NCBI GenBank assembly: GCA_037721215.1
Contig: JBBJNV010000016.1
Span: forward strand, 1 to 64,000
DNA length: 64,000 nucleotides
Source of the DNA: Gemmatimonadaceae bacterium
GTDB lineage: Bacteria; Gemmatimonadota; Gemmatimonadetes; Gemmatimonadales; Gemmatimonadaceae
Reading direction: 5' to 3'
The translations under genes and the position numbers were made by a program. Of the stretch, positions 16,277-25,137 are shown piece by piece. How positions within the stretch are numbered: the first letter of the stretch is position 1; each line of letters opens with the position of its first letter. A model generated the notes under the pieces. The model ran no database searches, was not told where the DNA came from, and saw only the letters and a list, made by a program, of their open reading frames with translations.

Positions 16277-17986
16277 TTGAGTGCAAGGAGTCTGACTTTG
16301 GGTCATAACCGGATTTTCGTCCCTCGCGCGATTTTCGCGTTGAGTGCCCTTTCGGCGTTGCCGTTTGCCGATGCCTCCGCGCAGCGTCGGACCGCCGACC
16401 CGCCGCCGAAAATCATGATCGGCACGTTCGCGAGCGCCGATAAGGATCTCGGACAACAGACAGCGGAAGCGCTGCGCTCGCGGATCACCAGGGACGTCGA
16501 CAACAAGAAGCTGACCGTCATTCCGAAGGCCGATATCAATACGACTCTGACTGCGTCAGGGTACTCGACAACTGAAGCGCTGTCGGCCAACGATGCGAAA
16601 GCCCTCGCCAATATTCTTCGCGCCGATGAGTATATGGAAGGCACAGTCACCCGGACACCGACTGGCGTGAAGGTCGATGCCCGCATTGTTCTCGCACGGG
16701 ATAACAGCCTGCAGCAGCCATTGCCTTCGGCCGAGGCAGGCAAGGTAGACCAGGCGGCTCAGATGGTTGCGAAGAACTACGTGCAGGCCCGCGAGCAGCT
16801 CGCCGCCGAGCGCAGCTGTTATACCCTTTTCCGCGAAGGCAAGTTTGCCGCAGCCGAAGCAGCGGCGCGGTCGGGTCTGGCGAGATATCCAACTGGCACA
16901 CTCGTCGGTGTATGCCTCGGGAACGCACTTCAGGAACAGAAGAAAACCGATTCCGTTCTTGCTGTCGCCGAGCGTATCCGGGCTGTTGACCCGCGGAATG
17001 TGTCGGCTCTGCGCTGGGCCGCGGACATTTATCAGACCCGCGGTGACAGCGAGCGCGCAACGCAGGCTCTCACCGGGCTGCTCGCTGCCGACCCCGGCAA
17101 CGACCGCCTCGTCGAGCAGGTTGTAAACAGCCTCGCTGCGAGCGGCAAGGCCGCAGTTGCTGTTCCGATCATCATGGAAGCGGTAAAGCGTAATCCGGGG
17201 GATCCCAAGACGTTGCGTACAGCGTGGCTCGTGCTGCTCGCCGCCAAGGATTACAATCTTGCACTGCAAACGGGTGCCGACCTGATCAAGGCTGACACGG
17301 CCGCTGCTGACAGCAGCTATTTCATCCGCAGTGCAGCCGCTTACACCGCTCTGAATCAGTCGAGCCAGGCCGCCCAGATTCTGGGCCGGGGGATCTCCAA
17401 GTATCCGAACAATGCAACGCTGTTGCTGGTGCAGGCCAATGCACTCAGCAAGGCCGGCCAGAACGCTCAGGCGCTCGCGGCGGCGAGACGCGCTGTCACC
17501 ATCGATCAGAAAGTCGATGGGGGATATGCGCAGATGGCGCTGATCTACGGAGCCCTCAACCAGCCGGACAGCGTCCTTGCGACACTCCGGCAGGCTTCCG
17601 GCAGCGGCGGGGACAAAAGCACGCTCGCGAAGGTTGCGTTGCAGCAGGGCAACAACGCCTATAAGTCGGGCAACGCGTCGAAGAATCGTGCCGAGCTGCA
17701 GCGCGCCATCCAGTTCCTGCGCTTGTCGGACCAGCTCGAGGCGACGGCCGATGCAAAGTTTCTGCTGGGAGTTTCGGCTTTCACCATTGGGCAGAGCGCG
17801 ATAACCGAAGCTCAGTCGTCCAAGAACTGCGCGCTGGCAAGATTATCCAAGGAGTCGTTTGCGACTGCGCAGCAGAACGTTCCTGCCGGGCTCCAGACGT
17901 ACGCCGATGCGGCCAAACAGGTGCTCACCGCAATCCCGCAGTACATTCCGGCCGCTGACGAGATGGTGAAGCGCTACTGCAAGTGA
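16277..17986 (+). CDS. Secreted TPR-repeat protein with TolB-like N-terminal domain
   Basis: This 569-residue protein has an N-terminal export signal (hydrophobic to about residue 34, with a likely cut after ADASA). An alpha/beta domain follows (about 42-150) of the kind seen in TolB-N/CsgG-like regions, reading KIMIGTFASADKDLGQQTAEAL. At least eight tetratricopeptide-like helical repeats come next. The TTG start at 16277 is fixed by GGGAGG at 16263-16268, eight bases upstream. Such proteins sit in the periplasm and form scaffolds for protein contacts. I cannot name its partner. It lies between tRNA-Val and the dcw cluster and overlaps rsmH by four bases, so it may be co-expressed with division genes. 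Confidence 0.75.
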   Translation: MSARSLTLGHNRIFVPRAIFALSALSALPFADASAQRRTADPPPKIMIGTFASADKDLGQQTAEALRSRITRDVDNKKLTVIPKADINTTLTASGYSTTEALSANDAKALANILRADEYMEGTVTRTPTGVKVDARIVLARDNSLQQPLPSAEAGKVDQAAQMVAKNYVQAREQLAAERSCYTLFREGKFAAAEAAARSGLARYPTGTLVGVCLGNALQEQKKTDSVLAVAERIRAVDPRNVSALRWAADIYQTRGDSERATQALTGLLAADPGNDRLVEQVVNSLAASGKAAVAVPIIMEAVKRNPGDPKTLRTAWLVLLAAKDYNLALQTGADLIKADTAAADSSYFIRSAAAYTALNQSSQAAQILGRGISKYPNNATLLLVQANALSKAGQNAQALAAARRAVTIDQKVDGGYAQMALIYGALNQPDSVLATLRQASGSGGDKSTLAKVALQQGNNAYKSGNASKNRAELQRAIQFLRLSDQLEATADAKFLLGVSAFTIGQSAITEAQSSKNCALARLSKESFATAQQNVPAGLQTYADAAKQVLTAIPQYIPAADEMVKRYCK

Positions 17987-18927
17987 TTTCAGAGGTGCCG
18001 GGTGCGTGGGATACCAAATTCCACGCCCCGGTGCTTGTAGGGGAAGTTCAGCAATTGTTTGGGGGCGCGGGTCAGATTCTGGATTGCACCCTCGGGGGCG
18101 GCGGACACAGCGCCGCCCTTCTTGCGATGGGGGCAACCGTAACCGCGATCGATCGCGACCGAAGTGCACTGAGAATCGCTACGAATCGGCTTGCCACCCA
18201 CGCGGCGGCGGGCCGATTTCGCGTTATATTGGGCAACTTCGCCGAGGTCGACACGTTGCTCTCAGATCCACTGCAGAAGTTTGATGGCATCGTTGCCGAT
18301 CTTGGCGTCTCGTCGCATCAGATTGATGACACCAGTCGCGGATTTTCATTTCGCGAAGGTGCTTTGCTGGATATGCGCATGGACGAAGACGCTCCGTCGA
18401 GTGCCGCAGATTATCTCAACAATGCGGCAGAAGCGGAGCTTGTCGATGTTTTCCGCGAATACGGTGATGAGCCGAAGGCACGACGACTGGCTCGCGAAAT
18501 CGTTCGGCGCAGGGCTAATCGCAGTTTTGCGACCAGCGACGATCTGGTAGGCGCAATTCGGGGCACGCTTGGCCCGCGAAGCGGTGCCGGTGAGTTTGCC
18601 CGGCTTTTTCAAGCGGTAAGAATTGCAGTCAATGCCGAGATAGAGCTTCTCGAGCAGGCCCTGCCGCGATTGCGGGACCGCTTGGCGCCAGGCGGTGTGA
18701 TCGGAGTTATTTCATATCATTCGGGTGAGGACCGCGTGGTGAAGCACTCAATGCGCGAATGGTCGCGCGTTTGCGTCTGCCCGCCGCGGTTGCTGCGGTG
18801 CGAGTGCCGTGGCAGTGCCCTGGGCCAGCTTGTCTGGCGGAAAGCCGTCGTGCCTGCCGGAGTCGAGATTCAACGAAATCCGCGCGCGCGAAGCGCACGA
18901 CTCCGCGCGTGGCGAAGCGAGGTTTAG
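17983..18927 (+). CDS. rsmH: 16S rRNA (cytosine-1402-N4)-methyltransferase
   Basis: RsmH methylates N4 of C1402 in the 30S decoding centre. The 314-residue protein has the HAPVLVGEV opening and the SAM-binding DCTLGGGGHS (near residue 34), then IVADLGVSSHQID and the catalytic-region motif GFSFREGALLDMRMD. ISYHSGEDRVVK is near the end. It is the standard first gene of dcw clusters after mraZ, and no mraZ is visible here. It starts at GTG 17983 overlapping the secreted TPR gene (GTGA) and overlaps ftsL by 19 bases. Confidence 0.97.
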   Translation: MISEVPGAWDTKFHAPVLVGEVQQLFGGAGQILDCTLGGGGHSAALLAMGATVTAIDRDRSALRIATNRLATHAAAGRFRVILGNFAEVDTLLSDPLQKFDGIVADLGVSSHQIDDTSRGFSFREGALLDMRMDEDAPSSAADYLNNAAEAELVDVFREYGDEPKARRLAREIVRRRANRSFATSDDLVGAIRGTLGPRSGAGEFARLFQAVRIAVNAEIELLEQALPRLRDRLAPGGVIGVISYHSGEDRVVKHSMREWSRVCVCPPRLLRCECRGSALGQLVWRKAVVPAGVEIQRNPRARSARLRAWRSEV

Positions 18928-19217
18928 GCGCGCGGCGCTGGATGATTGCCGGCGGGCTCATGGGTTTTGTGATTGTCTCCGCTGCAGTCATCACGCGCCG
19001 CAGCTACGGATTCTCGGAAGGCAATGCTGCAAAAGCGCTCGAGAAGCGACATTCGCTGCTGGAGAGCGAACGCGTGCGGCTGGCCGGCGCCATTCGCGAC
19101 GCCTCGTCCCGTCGAACCCTGGGCCCAATCGCAGAGCGACGGCTGGGCATGCGCATTCCATCGGATACCCAGGTGATATTTCTGCCGAGTCACGCGAGGG
19201 CCGGTGGTACGCCTTAG
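18909..19217 (+). CDS. ftsL: Cell division protein FtsL
   Basis: A 102-residue single-pass membrane protein sits exactly where ftsL belongs, between rsmH and ftsI. It has a short basic cytoplasmic N-terminus, one hydrophobic segment (about residues 13-30) and a charged helical part ending LGMRIPSDTQVIFLP. That ending is typical of FtsL, whose periplasmic coiled coil pairs with FtsB. Sequence conservation in this family is low, so position and topology carry the call. GTG 18909 is chosen because it supplies the basic N-terminus, and ATG 18942 would begin inside the membrane segment. It overlaps both neighbours. Confidence 0.85.
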   Translation: MAKRGLGARRWMIAGGLMGFVIVSAAVITRRSYGFSEGNAAKALEKRHSLLESERVRLAGAIRDASSRRTLGPIAERRLGMRIPSDTQVIFLPSHARAGGTP

Positions 19218-21174
19218 CCGCGTCAGCGTCATCCATCTCACGCTTGTATTGTTCGCCCTCGCCCTGATCGGACAAGCGGCAAGAGTTCAGCTATTTCAGG
19301 GTGATCAATGGTTGGAGCGCGCACGACAGCAGCATTTCCGGGAATCGCCGTTGACTGCGGCGCGGGGGAATATCCTCGATGCGAGCGACCGGGTGCTGGC
19401 AGAAAGTCGCGAACTCGTGCGCCTTGCCGTGGCTCCGGGCGAGGTGCGCGACAGGGCTGCACTCGCTACTGCGCTCCGGGATGCCGGTTTCTCCACGGCA
19501 TGGACGTCAGCCGCGACCGACCCGCGGCGGAAATGGGTCGAGCTGCCGGGCCTTCACGTCCCGACTGACATAGCGGGACTTACGGTGCTCCCCGGAGTCC
19601 GTGGCTTTCCGGTGATGAAGCGCGAATATGCGGCTGGAGAAAGCGTCAGCCGCATCGTGGGTGGAACCGATCAGCGGGGCCGCGGTGCCGACGGGATCGA
19701 GCTAGCGCTCGACAGCCTTTTACGCGGCGACAGTGGAAAGACGACCATCGCGCGGGACAGTCGTGGCCGAAACCTCGATACTCCAGGCGGGTGGAACGGC
19801 GCTCCGACGCGAGGCCACAACGTCACTCTTACAATCAACCGGGATCTCCAGGAAATCTGCGACCGTGCGCTGACGCGCGCGACAGACAGCCTGAATGCGA
19901 CCGGTGGTGACATTGTCGTCATGAATCCATTTACCGGGGAAGTGCTCGCGATGGCGAGCCGTCGTGCTAATCGGCGCACGCTTGCGAACACCGCGGTGAG
20001 CGAGCCATTCGAGCCGGGGTCTACCCTCAAGCCATTCATCGCTGCGGCGCTCCTGGAGCGCGGCCGTGCGCGTCCGGACGAGGTCGTCGAGACATTCGGT
20101 GGCACGATGATTCTTAATGGCCGCCGGATCGTCGATGACAGGAAGTCCGCGCAGCTTTCGCTGTCGGATGTCATCAGATATTCGAGCAACGTCGGAATTG
20201 TGCGTTTCGCGAACCGGCTTACCGCGCGCGAGAAATTTGAGACTCTGCGTGATCTGGGGCTTGGTGCACCAACTGGGGTTCCGCTTCCGGCCGAGGCCGA
20301 CGGAACTCTGCGCGATCCCTCAAGATGGAACCGGACATCAGCTGCGTCGATGGTGATGGGCTATGAAGTTGCCGTCACACCGCTGCAGCTGGTTGCCGCG
20401 TACGGCGCTATTGCCAATGGTGGTGAGCTCATGGAAACACACCTGGTGAAGGAAATACGAAATGCCGGCGGCGATCTGGTGTACCGTGCCCGGCCCCGGG
20501 TCATCAGGAGAGTGATCTCCCCAGATGTGGCTACACAAGTTCAGCACATGCTGCTGGCGGTGGTGCAAGGCGGAACGGCGGTCAAAGCCGATCTTGCGAC
20601 ATACCGCATAGGAGGAAAAAGCGGCACTGCGCGCCGAACGGTGGAGGGAAAAGGCTACGTAGAGGGAAATTACACGGCGTCGTTCGTCGGTCTTTTCCCA
20701 GTGGACAAGCCGCAATACGTCGTGCTCGTCAAGCTGGACAGTCCGCGCGGTGCTTATTACGGCGGCGAGATCGCTGCGCCGCTTACTGCGGTCATACTTC
20801 GTGCGGCGCTCGCGGCGCAGGACGCTGCACTCGACCGAAACGAACTCGCGGCCGTCGAAAGACCGGCTCCCGTCGAAAGACTTGCCCCGGTGGTTCCTAA
20901 GGGAGCAGTTGTTGCTGGTGCGCCGGCAGACGAACGCATCGTCCTTCCGCCTCGCACAATCCGGCTTCCTTTCGAGCAGAAGCGAGGCGTGCCGGACCGG
21001 TCGGCAAGGCCAGTTCCGGATGTTGTGGGATTGCCGGTACGCGACGCGGTTCGTGCTTTGCATGAGGCGGGATTCAGGGTGAGGCTGGTTTCGCGACAAG
21101 GCATGCCTACCTACCCCGCCGCTGGCTCGCTGCTTGCCGGCGGCAGCGTCGTCAAACTCAAGCATATTCCCTGA
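19204..21174 (+). CDS. ftsI: Septal transpeptidase (class B PBP) with one PASTA domain
   Basis: This peptidoglycan DD-transpeptidase of 656 residues has an N-terminal anchor (about 8-25) and a dimerisation domain. The transpeptidase motifs are GSTLKPF (active serine near residue 273), SSN (near 327) and KSGTA (near 471). After an Ala/Val/Pro-rich linker, a single PASTA domain closes the protein (VPDVVGLPVRDAVRALHEAGF, from about 601). PASTA is absent from E. coli FtsI but seen in PBP2x/SpoVD-type enzymes. Position between ftsL and murE makes it the division-specific enzyme. GTG 19204 is used, overlapping ftsL. Confidence 0.94.
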   Translation: MVRLSRVSVIHLTLVLFALALIGQAARVQLFQGDQWLERARQQHFRESPLTAARGNILDASDRVLAESRELVRLAVAPGEVRDRAALATALRDAGFSTAWTSAATDPRRKWVELPGLHVPTDIAGLTVLPGVRGFPVMKREYAAGESVSRIVGGTDQRGRGADGIELALDSLLRGDSGKTTIARDSRGRNLDTPGGWNGAPTRGHNVTLTINRDLQEICDRALTRATDSLNATGGDIVVMNPFTGEVLAMASRRANRRTLANTAVSEPFEPGSTLKPFIAAALLERGRARPDEVVETFGGTMILNGRRIVDDRKSAQLSLSDVIRYSSNVGIVRFANRLTAREKFETLRDLGLGAPTGVPLPAEADGTLRDPSRWNRTSAASMVMGYEVAVTPLQLVAAYGAIANGGELMETHLVKEIRNAGGDLVYRARPRVIRRVISPDVATQVQHMLLAVVQGGTAVKADLATYRIGGKSGTARRTVEGKGYVEGNYTASFVGLFPVDKPQYVVLVKLDSPRGAYYGGEIAAPLTAVILRAALAAQDAALDRNELAAVERPAPVERLAPVVPKGAVVAGAPADERIVLPPRTIRLPFEQKRGVPDRSARPVPDVVGLPVRDAVRALHEAGFRVRLVSRQGMPTYPAAGSLLAGGSVVKLKHIP

Positions 21175-22640
21175 TGCGTTTTTCACCTGGCAGCACCGTA
21201 ACTGCCCTTGAACGCGCCGGCCTGCTTGCCGGCGTTCGCGGCGTGCTGCCAGAGTGGGTCGAGGGGATATCGGACGACAGTCGAGAAGTGACCCCTGATT
21301 CCCTGTTCATTGCGATCCGCGGTTCTGCGCGCGATGGCCATGACTACCTGGAGCGCGCGCGCGAGCTTGGAGCGTCGGCGGTAATGGTCGAGGATCCCGA
21401 TCGCACCACGCTTCCCGCCATCGTTGTGCGGGAAGGACGGAAAGCCGCGGCGGTTGCCGCTGGCCAAGCGTACGGCAACCCGTCGCGCGAGCTGCGCATC
21501 ATCGGTGTCACGGGCACAAATGGGAAAAGCACGACCGTTGGAATCCTCAGACATCTGCTGGATCAGCCGGAATCCCGCAGCGCCTCGATCGGGACGCTCG
21601 GAGTGCTGCTCGGCACCGAAGCAGAAGTCGTTCCGGGGGGTGCTGAGCTCACCACACCCGGCCCGGTAGAGCTTCAGCGAGTTCTGCGCGACCTCGTTGA
21701 CCGGGGCGCAAAGTCAGTCGCAATGGAAGTTTCGTCACACAGTCTCGACCAGCGGCGCATCGATGGATTGAGCTTCGATGCCGCGGTGTTCACCAACTTT
21801 ACGCGCGACCACCTGGACTATCATCTCACCATGGAGGCGTATCTGCAGGCGAAGGCATCGTTGCTCGAGTACCTCAAGCCGAGTGGATCGGCAGTGATCA
21901 ATGTCGATGCCCCGGCCTGGGAAGCACTTCCCGAGAGCCGTCGGAAGATATTCTTCGGCGTTGCCGAAGCTGCTGACGTGAGGGCGACAGAAGTGGTTTG
22001 TACCGAGTCGGGAAGCCGGTGGACGCTGCGGTACGCGGGCGAAGCGCATGACGTGGACCTGCCCCTGATTGGCGATGTGAATGTACACAATGCGCTTGGG
22101 GCCCTGGCGGTCGGTATCACACTCGGAATGAATCCTGGGGAGCTTGCGGGGCGCCTGTCCGTGCTGCCACAGGTACCGGGGAGACTGGAAGTCATCTCGC
22201 AACACCCGACGGTGCTCCGGGATTACGCGCATACACCGGACGCAATGCAGCGCGTACTGGCGGCGATCCGGCCTTTTACGCCGGGAAAGCTGATCCTCGT
22301 TTTCGGCTGCGGTGGCGACCGGGATCGCGGCAAGCGCCCGGAGATGGGCAGCGCCGCTCAGGCCGGCGCGAATATTGTGATCGTCACCAGCGATAATCCT
22401 CGCACGGAAGACCCCGAGCAGATACTTGACGATATCGAAAGCGGGATGTCGTCGCCTGCGCGCCTCCGTATCGAGAACCGTCGGATGGCTATTGCACGGG
22501 CGCTCGAGACCGCCGGCCAGGGTGATGTGATTCTGCTGGCAGGCAAAGGCCATGAGACGTATCAGATCATGGGAACGGTCAAAGCGCCATTCGATGAAAA
22601 GCAGGTTGTCGGCGAGCTGCTCGCCGAGCGTGCAACTTGA
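21174..22640 (+). CDS. murE: UDP-MurNAc-tripeptide synthetase
   Basis: MurE adds the third amino acid to UDP-MurNAc-Ala-Glu. The 488-residue ligase has the ATP-binding GVTGTNGKSTT (from about residue 110), the acylated-lysine region and the C-terminal DNPRTEDPEQIL (near 407). The DNPR form of this motif is the known mark of enzymes using meso-diaminopimelate rather than lysine. The wall is therefore predicted to be of the direct-linked meso-DAP type. The ATG overlaps the ftsI stop (TGATG) and the end overlaps murF by four bases. Confidence 0.97.
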   Translation: MRFSPGSTVTALERAGLLAGVRGVLPEWVEGISDDSREVTPDSLFIAIRGSARDGHDYLERARELGASAVMVEDPDRTTLPAIVVREGRKAAAVAAGQAYGNPSRELRIIGVTGTNGKSTTVGILRHLLDQPESRSASIGTLGVLLGTEAEVVPGGAELTTPGPVELQRVLRDLVDRGAKSVAMEVSSHSLDQRRIDGLSFDAAVFTNFTRDHLDYHLTMEAYLQAKASLLEYLKPSGSAVINVDAPAWEALPESRRKIFFGVAEAADVRATEVVCTESGSRWTLRYAGEAHDVDLPLIGDVNVHNALGALAVGITLGMNPGELAGRLSVLPQVPGRLEVISQHPTVLRDYAHTPDAMQRVLAAIRPFTPGKLILVFGCGGDRDRGKRPEMGSAAQAGANIVIVTSDNPRTEDPEQILDDIESGMSSPARLRIENRRMAIARALETAGQGDVILLAGKGHETYQIMGTVKAPFDEKQVVGELLAERAT

Positions 22641-23995
22641 CGTTCTGGACTTTCGATCGGGTCGCGGACGCGATCGGCCCAGCAGCCGTAACACAATCGC
22701 CGCGCGGTGCTGGCGAAATCACCGGCATCACGACGGATTCGAGATCGACGATAGAGGGTCAGCTTTTCGTCGCGCTGATCGGCGAAAACTTCGATGGCCA
22801 TGACTATCTGGGCGCGGCGGTGGAGCAGGGCGCTGCTGCGGTGCTTGTTTCCCGCCCTGTCAGGCTCGAGCAGCTCGGTGTTCCGGTGTACGAGGTCGGT
22901 GACACGCTGATGGCGCTTGGCACCCTCGCTACATACTGGCGGAAAGCGTGGGGAAAGACCGTCATCGCGGTGGCCGGAAGCAACGGGAAAACGACGACCA
23001 AGGATTTGATTCGGGCGGCGCTGGCTGTCGAGCTCGAGGTTCACGCAACAACCGGGAACCTCAATAACCGCATCGGAGTACCGCTCACGCTGCTGGCTAT
23101 TCCTGCATCGGCAGAAATAGCCGTCATTGAGGTCGGCACCAATCTGCCCGGCGAAGTCGCAATCCTTCGCGACATCGCATTGCCGGATATTGCGGTGGTT
23201 ACGTCGATCGGGGAGGAGCATCTCGAAGGTCTTGGTGACGTGGCGGGAGTTCTCAAAGAGGAAGTGGCGGTGTTTCATGGTGTGAATGTCGGCGTGGCTC
23301 CCGCGTCGCAACCCGAGATTGCGACGGCTGCGCGCGGAATGACGACGTCATTCGTCGAAGCCGGACTGGACGCCGGCAATATCAGACCGTCCGCGTGGAA
23401 ACTCGCGGCTGATGGAAGCGGTACAATCGAGCTGGATGACGTGGTAGTCGCGCCTCCGCTCCGCGGCCTCCACAATCTTCAGAACACCATGCTTGCGATA
23501 GCCGTCGCGCGAATCTGCGGGGTCACCGATGCAGGAGCGGGTTCGGGCATTGCGTCAATGCAGGTTCCGCGCATGCGCGTTTCGTCCGAGCAACTCGGTC
23601 GTGCGACTCTGATCAACGATGCGTACAATGCCAATCCGGGGTCGACGCGAGCTGCGCTCGAGTTGCTTCGCGGCATGGGTTCAGAGCGCCAGCGGGTCGT
23701 CGTTCTGGGAACCATGCGGGAACTGGGTGCAGCTTCGGCTCGATGTCACGATGACATCAGCCGGCTCGCACTCGACGGGCCCGCCGATGTCGTTGCGGGT
23801 ATCGGAGAGTTCAGACACGCGCTCGCTCGAATCGCACCCGGCGACGTCCGTGTGGTGACGGCAGCATCGGTCGACGAGCTCTGGCCGCAGCTTGAGTCCC
23901 GTATTCAGCCGGATGCCGTTATCCTGTTGAAAGCATCGCGGGGCGTGCAACTGGAGCAACTCGTTCCGCATCTCACAACCTGGGCAATGCATTAG
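22637..23995 (+). CDS. murF: UDP-MurNAc-pentapeptide synthetase (D-Ala-D-Ala adding)
   Basis: MurF attaches D-Ala-D-Ala to the UDP-MurNAc-tripeptide. This 452-residue Mur ligase has the N-terminal uridine-binding region (ITTDSRS, LFVALIGENFDGHDYL), the P-loop GSNGKTTTKDL (near residue 114) and the ligase signature NDAYNANPGSTRAALE. The start is TTG 22637, overlapping the murE stop as TTGA. The substrate D-Ala-D-Ala needs a Ddl ligase, and no ddl gene is in this window, although alr is present 20 kb downstream. The stop overlaps the mraY GTG by one base. Confidence 0.97.
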   Translation: MTFWTFDRVADAIGPAAVTQSPRGAGEITGITTDSRSTIEGQLFVALIGENFDGHDYLGAAVEQGAAAVLVSRPVRLEQLGVPVYEVGDTLMALGTLATYWRKAWGKTVIAVAGSNGKTTTKDLIRAALAVELEVHATTGNLNNRIGVPLTLLAIPASAEIAVIEVGTNLPGEVAILRDIALPDIAVVTSIGEEHLEGLGDVAGVLKEEVAVFHGVNVGVAPASQPEIATAARGMTTSFVEAGLDAGNIRPSAWKLAADGSGTIELDDVVVAPPLRGLHNLQNTMLAIAVARICGVTDAGAGSGIASMQVPRMRVSSEQLGRATLINDAYNANPGSTRAALELLRGMGSERQRVVVLGTMRELGAASARCHDDISRLALDGPADVVAGIGEFRHALARIAPGDVRVVTAASVDELWPQLESRIQPDAVILLKASRGVQLEQLVPHLTTWAMH

Positions 23996-25137
23996 TGCTG
24001 AACTATCTCCTCGTACCTTTCTCGCGGGATCTCGGATTTCTTCGAGTGTTCAACTACATCTCGTTCCGGGCTGCGGGGGCGGCGGTAACGGCGTTGATCG
24101 TTTCATTCATTATCGGACCGATAATAATCCGCCGACTGCGCCGGATGAAACTCCACCAGGTGATTCGTGAAGGTACACCCGACAGCCACCAGGAAAAGAG
24201 AACCACGCCAACGATGGGTGGGCTCATCATCCTCGCATCGACCCTGGTGCCGACAGTCATGTGGGCGAAGCTGGACAATCAGTACGTTCTGATTGCGATG
24301 TTCGTCATGCTGTGGATGGGGTTTATCGGGTTTTTCGACGATTACCTCAAGCTGAAACAGAAGCAGGCAGGCCAGAAGAACACCGGTCTGGTTGAGGCGT
24401 ACAAGCTCATTGGTCAGGTCTCGATCGGCTTTGCACTCGGGTACTATCTATGGAAATTCCCACTGTCGACGTTGCCGGGCGCGTCGACGACGCTGCCGTT
24501 CTACAAGTACATCCTGATCGTCCCGGCCTCCGCAACGCTGGCCTGGCTTTACGTGCTGTTTGTGACATTTGTGCTGACAGGGACAAGTAATGCGGTCAAT
24601 ATCACCGACGGCCTCGATGGGCTCGCCGCTGGCCTGACGGCAATTGCGGTGCTGACTCTCGCACTGTTCGCGTACGTAATCGGCAGGATCGATGCGTCCG
24701 CCTATCTCCAGGTATTTTATCTTCGTGGGGCCGGCGAGCTGACCGTTTTCTGCGCCGCCATCATGGGTGCGTGTATCGGGTTTCTCTGGTATAACGCACA
24801 CCCGGCGCAGGTGTTCATGGGTGACACCGGATCGCTTGCGCTCGGCGGCGCGCTAGGCGCGATCGCGATACTGCTCAAATCGGAATTCGTGCTGCTGCTG
24901 GTTGGCGGCGTCTTCGTGGCGGAGATGGTCTCCGTCATCATCCAGCGCGTCGTATTCAAATTCCACAGGCGGCGCAAAGGTCTCGAGTACGCGCAGGCGC
25001 ACCGGGTTTTCCGGACGGCGCCGCTGCATCACCACTTCGAGGAAGGCGGCTGGAACGAGGCTCAAGTGGTCGTACGTTTCTGGATCCTCGGAATCTTCTG
25101 CGCATTTGTAGCGTTGAGCACTCTCAAACTGAGATGA
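23995..25137 (+). CDS. mraY: Phospho-MurNAc-pentapeptide translocase
   Basis: MraY moves phospho-MurNAc-pentapeptide onto undecaprenyl phosphate, giving lipid I in the inner membrane. The 380-residue protein has about ten membrane segments. The family catalytic motifs are GFFDDYLKLKQK (two aspartates), NAVNITDGLDGLAAG, FMGDTGSLALGG and the late HHHFE. It starts at GTG 23995 (TAGTG overlap with murF) and overlaps murD. It is the first membrane step of lipid II synthesis, and MurG, encoded 2.5 kb downstream, does the next. Confidence 0.97.
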   Translation: MLNYLLVPFSRDLGFLRVFNYISFRAAGAAVTALIVSFIIGPIIIRRLRRMKLHQVIREGTPDSHQEKRTTPTMGGLIILASTLVPTVMWAKLDNQYVLIAMFVMLWMGFIGFFDDYLKLKQKQAGQKNTGLVEAYKLIGQVSIGFALGYYLWKFPLSTLPGASTTLPFYKYILIVPASATLAWLYVLFVTFVLTGTSNAVNITDGLDGLAAGLTAIAVLTLALFAYVIGRIDASAYLQVFYLRGAGELTVFCAAIMGACIGFLWYNAHPAQVFMGDTGSLALGGALGAIAILLKSEFVLLLVGGVFVAEMVSVIIQRVVFKFHRRRKGLEYAQAHRVFRTAPLHHHFEEGGWNEAQVVVRFWILGIFCAFVALSTLKLR

